This document shows, one piece after another, positions 59,278 to 64,000 of a DNA stretch of 64,000 nt. The stretch is from Dallia pectoralis (taxonomy: Eukaryota > Chordata > Actinopteri > Esociformes > Umbridae), in contig CM055740.1 of NCBI GenBank assembly GCA_029465975.1, positions 4,929,817 through 4,993,816 of the forward strand, given 5' to 3'. Position 1 is the stretch's first letter. Each line of letters starts with the position of its first letter. The position numbers and the translations under genes were made by a program. The notes below the pieces were generated by a model. It was not told the DNA's origin. It saw only the letters and a list, made by a program, of their open reading frames with translations, and made no database searches.

Positions 59278-60165
59278 AGTAAACATTTAGCCTGTTTTTA
59301 TGAAGACTCCAATCTGAATGTAGCGGGAGCCTCCCAAATCCCTCCCTATTCCCTGCAGGGGAGCACTACGTGCCCAAGTCCCACAGTTGGGGAACCCGGT
59401 TCGTAGGGGCCCTGTTCAGATTAGCGTGCCAAGCCTCATTCCCATTAGGGGCCGTGTGAAGCGTCAGCTTTATGATGGATGGTGTGTTAACTCCCTGGCT
59501 GAGCCTCTTGCTTTTGTCACTGTGCGTTACCCAAATCAGGCTTCACAAATGTCCCGCCCACCCGGCCGTCCCCTGTTCCTGGACCGACGGGTGCCGGGGT
59601 GGATCCACATGGCTAATACTTCTAATAGCCTGTATTTGACAGTGTCTAGTTGTGTGCGTGTGTGTGTGTGTGAGAGAGAGTGAGTGTGTGTGTGTGTATG
59701 ACTGCTGGTAGAGGTTTCTCCACAGGAAGCACATGGCATCACTGGTACTGGAGTTTGCCATCAGCTTTCCTCATTTACAGATTGGCGTACCATTACACTT
59801 GGTTTACTGTCCTTTACTTACTTTTTTACTTTCTCTTTTCACTCACATCCTGTCACATCTTTCCTAGCTGAGTTTAACACTTCACTTCACTCACATCGCT
59901 CTCTCTCTCTCTCTCCTCTCTCTCATATCTCTCACTCTCTTTCCTATCTCTCTCTCTCTTATATTTCTCTCTCTCTCATATCTCTCTTATATTTCTCTCT
60001 CTTCTACCTCTCTCTTATATTTCTTTTTCTCCCGTTCACTCCAATTTGTCATAGTACTTTTCTGAGGTCTGTAAGAGCTGTTAATGTGAGGAACTGTAGG
60101 GTATGTACATATTGCATTGTTTGTGTGTGTGTGTGTGTATGTGTCTAAGAGAGATATGTGTGAAA

Positions 60166-60200
<35 letters not shown>

Positions 60201-61194
60201 GTGACACAGTCCCCGTCATTAGACCTTCACAGACCTCCGCTGCTGCCCGCGTCTCCACATGATCCTTCACCTTCTGCATGACAGTCGCCCATTTAGCGGG
60301 GAATTAATGCCGCCCATGCCCTTTACAGTGCATGCTGGGTAGGGGTGTCGACAGAGAGAGGACGGCAGCCTCCAGCTGGTGATTTGTGTTATTGCTTCCT
60401 TACTGAACCAGCCCCGATAACGACACATTGTACTTATCGGGATGACGTCTGGTCGGATGAAGCACGTCACATACGGACGCCGTATTCGATCAGAAGACTT
60501 TGGGATGATTGTCCTCTGTCATACCTGGAAAATACTGGATAACTGACACCCTATCTGGTTGTGGTTCCGTGGTCTGCCAACGACACATGACAAAGAGTTC
60601 ATTTTCCTTAACTGCCGTCTCCACCTCCGGGGGTGCTGTCGTAGCCGCCGCGGATTAGATGTGTATTGTAGCCCTGGGCAAGGAACCCAAATGTGGGCGT
60701 TTGGGGGTACCTTGGTGAACCAGTCACACAGCTCGTTCTACCATTACACAGAATCAATTAACAACTAGAGAGAAATCATTGTTTCTTGTTTGAGTATATT
60801 TATCTTTTCATTGTCTTATCAGTGATGTGTTGTAATGAGATATATATATATATCAAAATTTAAAATCACTTAAATTATGTGCAATGATGGATATTTTTTG
60901 GACAGCAGTTGGTTTAATGTCCTGATCCCTTGGTTGTTAAAGAGAGCGATGTGATGTACACAGTGTCTGGAGAGTATATATACACGGTCTGCTCTCTGAC
61001 CTTTAACCTCTCCTGAAGACCCTGATGACCCTGCTGTCAGCAGTGGGCCATCTCCATCTTCTGTTAGCGCAAAGACATAGTATGAATTCCCCACTTCCAT
61101 TCCACACAGACACAGTCTCTGATTCAGCGACCGGTCCTGTTAGCCAGACGAGGCGTTGAACTCGGATGACATGAAGGGACATGTTTCTGTCCTG

Positions 61195-61200
<6 letters not shown>
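59278..61200. other. unique sequence with simple repeats
   Basis: A reverse-orientation match to the GGGAATAG…CCATTTGGG motif lies near 59330-59375 (CCCTATTCCCT, GAGCACTAC). CT-rich DNA spans 59895-60030, with GT/CA tracts at 60120-60137 and 60169-60196. No gene recognised. Confidence 0.4.
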
Positions 61201-61287
<87 letters not shown>

Positions 61288-61299
61288 GACAGACAGACA
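61201..61299 (+). repeat. CA microsatellite grading into CAGA
   Basis: About 40 uninterrupted CA units followed by four to five CAGA units. Confidence 0.96.
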
Positions 61300-61835
61300 G
61301 GGTCTATGTTTCCATTTAGTGACAGCCAGAGCAGTAGCCTTTATAAGGGGCTTCTCAGAGTCAGCAGTGAGGGGCTGGATACTGGGGTATACATGTCAGA
61401 GAACAAAAGCCGATCACCACACACACACACACACACACACAGCTAAAGGCCCGCGTGTAAACAAAAGTAATGGCTTGCATAAAGCGCTAGTTAAATGTTC
61501 ATTTTCTGTGTAGCGAGTGACTAATGTTTTCTGAATGCTAATGCTGTTGACTTGTTCTTCCGAGCTAACTGTTGCAACGCACTGACTACTATGATGTGTG
61601 AGAACAAGTCCTGTCACACCTCCTTGAGGTGTCGCTGGTTTGTTCTGTCATATGAAAGCTTTTACGATCATAACATAGCGTTTATTTTACTCTAGAACCA
61701 ACCACATTTTAGAGGTGTGGAGTTTTTTTTTAAATCAGACGGTTATTTTTGTCAGTTTGAGATAACGGCTACAGCTTTGCAAATGTCACATTCTGCTGCT
61801 CTCCAACTCCACTGTGGATCATGACAAGAGCTTAC

Positions 61836-62106
61836 AGCCTCACAGCCCCTCAGCCCCTCAGCCTCTCAGCCTCACAGTCTCTCAGCCTCTCAGTCTCACA
61901 GCCTCTCAGTCTCACAGCCTCTCAGTCTCACAGCCTCTCAGTCTCACAGCCTCACATCCTCACAGTATTTCAGCCTCACAGCCTCTCAGCCTTACAGCCT
62001 CTCAGTCTCACAGCCTCACATCCTCACAGTATTTCAGCCTCACAGCCTCTCAGCCTTCTTGCCTCTCAGCCTCTCAGTCTCACAGCCTCTCAGTCTCACA
62101 GCCTCA
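61836..62106 (+). repeat. 8/16-bp repeat (CAGCCTCTCAGTCTCA)
   Basis: Irregular array of CAGCCTCT, CAGTCTCA, CAGCCTCA and CATCCTCA octamers, with a TATTT-containing block duplicated at 61955 and 62020. Confidence 0.92.
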
Positions 62107-62234
62107 GTAAAGTCACTTCTGAACTGCCATGCCTCAACAATGAGTTAATGTAAAAGGATTTACATTACTAGTTTTAGTCATTTATGTTGGCAAATAATTA
62201 TCTGTTTGTTCAAAGAATGTCCTACCATATTGTA

Positions 62235-62237
<3 letters not shown>

Positions 62238-62328
<91 letters not shown>

Positions 62329-62330
62329 GT
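62238..62330 (+). repeat. GT microsatellite followed by TA tract
   Basis: About 38 GT units then TATATATATA. A likely Z-DNA-forming and breathing-prone tract. Confidence 0.96.
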
Positions 62331-63478
62331 ATGTGTATATTATAGTTGCCTTTACATGATCCTCTTACGTGATTCTTTGGGCTTTGGAACGGATGGGTTA
62401 ATACTATTTAAAGTAGCTCATTGACCAGCCATAAACCCATGAAATACCTCTAAAGCAAGATGGATGGCAATCCAATTGTAATACATTACGCTGGGGTTTT
62501 TACATGGCTCAATGGTTGGACTGTCCGGCAATTGATAGCCTTTCGTACAAATGAAGTCTTTCAGTATTGCCTCGCCCGAAATCCGTAATTCCATTCTGGT
62601 GAGCTCATTCATCCATGAAAGCAAGAGTAGCTGACTGAAGAAAACATCGTTTCAGTGAAATATATGTCAATCACGTTTGATAGTAAGCGCCGCAGACTGG
62701 AGAGTGAAACTCTTTCAGAGTGAAATGTCTGCCGGGAGTTTGGAGAAACAGTCAAATCAGAGGACCCGGGTAGTGGGTGGCTGACAGCTATAGAGATATA
62801 TAAATGTAGATGGGTTTGGTTTTAATGTTCTTTAGGAACACTGCGTGTGCCATTCTATGAACACGTGTCTAAACCGCCACAGAGGGGCTGAGGTTGTATG
62901 ACGCACACGCCCTGGCACACGCCCTGGCACACGCCCTGGCACACGCCCTGGCACACGCCCTGGCACACGGCCGGGCTCACACATCGCTAGCACCGCGGGG
63001 TCATGCCTAGGTTACGGTAACCATGTGGTGAATGTCGAGTGTTCCAAATGGAACGTTCCGCTTCCAGTGTTCCGCCCCCTCCTATTGTCAATTAGCCGTT
63101 ATTAACAGTCCAGCGGTCTGGCCAATCAGAACGAGGCACCGATGATGGATCCTTGGCCGTAATGTTTCCTCAACAGAATCGCCGTCCTCCAGGGGCACAT
63201 GACCAGAAATACTCTTACCCACCATGGAACATTGATTTAAATGGGGAATTACTCACATTGCGTGTAAAATAACATTTAGTCGTGTATCAAAAGAGCTGCA
63301 GGTGGAATCGCCTCCTAAAAATAGCCGACACATAAATCCCAGATTACATACGTTATTTGCAGTTAAATGGGACACTTCAGAAGGTCTACAGACACTCACC
63401 TTATAACATCTTCATTTGGAAACAAGTATTATTATTAACGGCGACTAGACACAGCAACTCAGCACGGATTCACACAAT
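62331..63478. other. unique sequence with a 12-bp repeat
   Basis: A short array of ACACGCCCTGGC, five units, occupies 62905-62969. Otherwise unique with no gene. Confidence 0.45.
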
Positions 63479-63843
63479 AGGGCTCCATTTGGGTCAGAAC
63501 CTTATTGGGAATTGGGCTCCATTTGGGTCAGAACCTTATTGAGAATTGGGCTCCATTTGGGTCAGAACCTTATTGGGAATTGGGCTCCATTTGGGTCAGA
63601 ACCTTATTGGGAATTGGGCTCCATTTGGGTCAGAACCTTATTGAGAATTGGGCTCCATTTGGGTCAGAACCTTATTGGGAATTGGGCTCCATTTGGGTCA
63701 GAACCTTATTGGGAATTGGGCTCCATTTGGGTCAGAACCTTATTGGGAATTGGGCTCCATTTGGGTCAGAACCTTATTGGGAATTGTGCTCCCTTTGGAC
63801 CAGAACCTTATTGGGAATTGGGCTCTATTCAGGACAGAGCCTT
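63479..63843 (+). repeat. 34-bp minisatellite derived from an interspersed fish motif
   Basis: About ten units of TTGGGCTCCATTTGGGTCAG plus AACCTTATTGGGAA. The unit resembles the GGGAATAGGGTGCCATTTGG motif at 35.9 kb, suggesting that a dispersed repeat seeded the array. The last two units are degenerate (CCCTTTGGACCAG, TATTCAGGACAGAG). Confidence 0.93.
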
Positions 63844-64000
63844 TAAGGGACTCAGCAATGTAATCATATATATAAATCCTTCTGAGGTCCGGCTGTCACC
63901 AAAGAAAAACACATCTGTTTACATTCACTTATTGATCTTGAAATGCCAAGTGGGCCAGGAGTTCAGAGTTCAGAGTATTGCTGTGACAGGTCAGCCGGGA

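Larger units (their letters stand above)
20795..64000 (+). other. pdzrn4: probable very large pdzrn4 intron(s) to the window end
   Basis: No PDZ-domain exon (a GFNIIGG-like carboxylate loop) was found on the + strand after 20.8 kb, and no other gene is recognisable on either strand. PDZRN4 has very long introns in mammals, so the simplest reading is that PDZ1 lies beyond 64 kb. The region is dominated by tandem arrays, CA/GT microsatellites and DNA transposon relics. Confidence 0.5.

Noticed and set aside
59064..61513. Val/Cys and Thr/His dipeptide-repeat open frames
   Set aside because: Translations of CA/GT microsatellites.

Overview
This window looks like ray-finned fish nuclear DNA. Short exons with GT/AG (once GC/AG) splice sites sit in repeat-rich introns, with Tc1/mariner relics and many CA/GT microsatellites. 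Fragments of a motif I associate with salmonid and pike genomes (GGGAATAGxGTGCCATTTGGG) near 35.9, 59.3 and 63.5 kb suggest Salmoniformes or Esociformes. That placement is an inference, not a proof.

Layout. (1) 1-14.9 kb, + strand: the 3' two-thirds of a contactin-1 gene (cntn1). Fifteen exons can be placed, from the second half of Ig domain 3 through Ig4-Ig6 and FNIII 1-3 to a C-terminal GPI-attachment exon. Reading phases agree across every junction. The start of FNIII-4 is present, but its body is not found between its first 27 bases and the GPI exon. (2) 14.9-19.9 kb: AT-rich intergenic DNA or extended 3' UTR with no recognisable gene. (3) 19.95-20.8 kb, + strand: the N-terminal coding part of pdzrn4 (LNX4), recognised from the Cys-rich and coiled-coil segment that precedes the PDZ domains in PDZRN3/4. 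CNTN1-PDZRN4 in this order and orientation matches human 12q12. No RING finger is seen. (4) 20.8-64 kb: most simply one or more huge pdzrn4 introns. I find no PDZ exon here, only two weak candidate small exons.

The dominant feature is tandem repetition. By rough sum about 19 kb (near 30%) is minisatellite or microsatellite, in more than 30 unrelated arrays with 11-65 bp units. The largest is a 37-bp array of about 5.5 kb (45.9-51.5 kb). Several arrays grew from functional sequence: a cntn1 exon end with its splice donor, a probable branchpoint segment, and the 3' coding end of a Tc1 transposase.

The most interesting single structure is a roughly 2.4-kb terminal-inverted-repeat element at 53.49-55.90 kb. 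It is inserted inside a 57-bp minisatellite, has a palindromic target site, and contains about a dozen dispersed copies of a motif close to GTTGCGGTAATGAG in both orientations. It has no visible transposase and I cannot assign it to a superfamily.

Contactin-1 is a GPI-anchored neuronal adhesion molecule of axons and paranodes. PDZRN4 is a cytoplasmic PDZ scaffold. The two are neighbours by conserved synteny; nothing here indicates that they act together.
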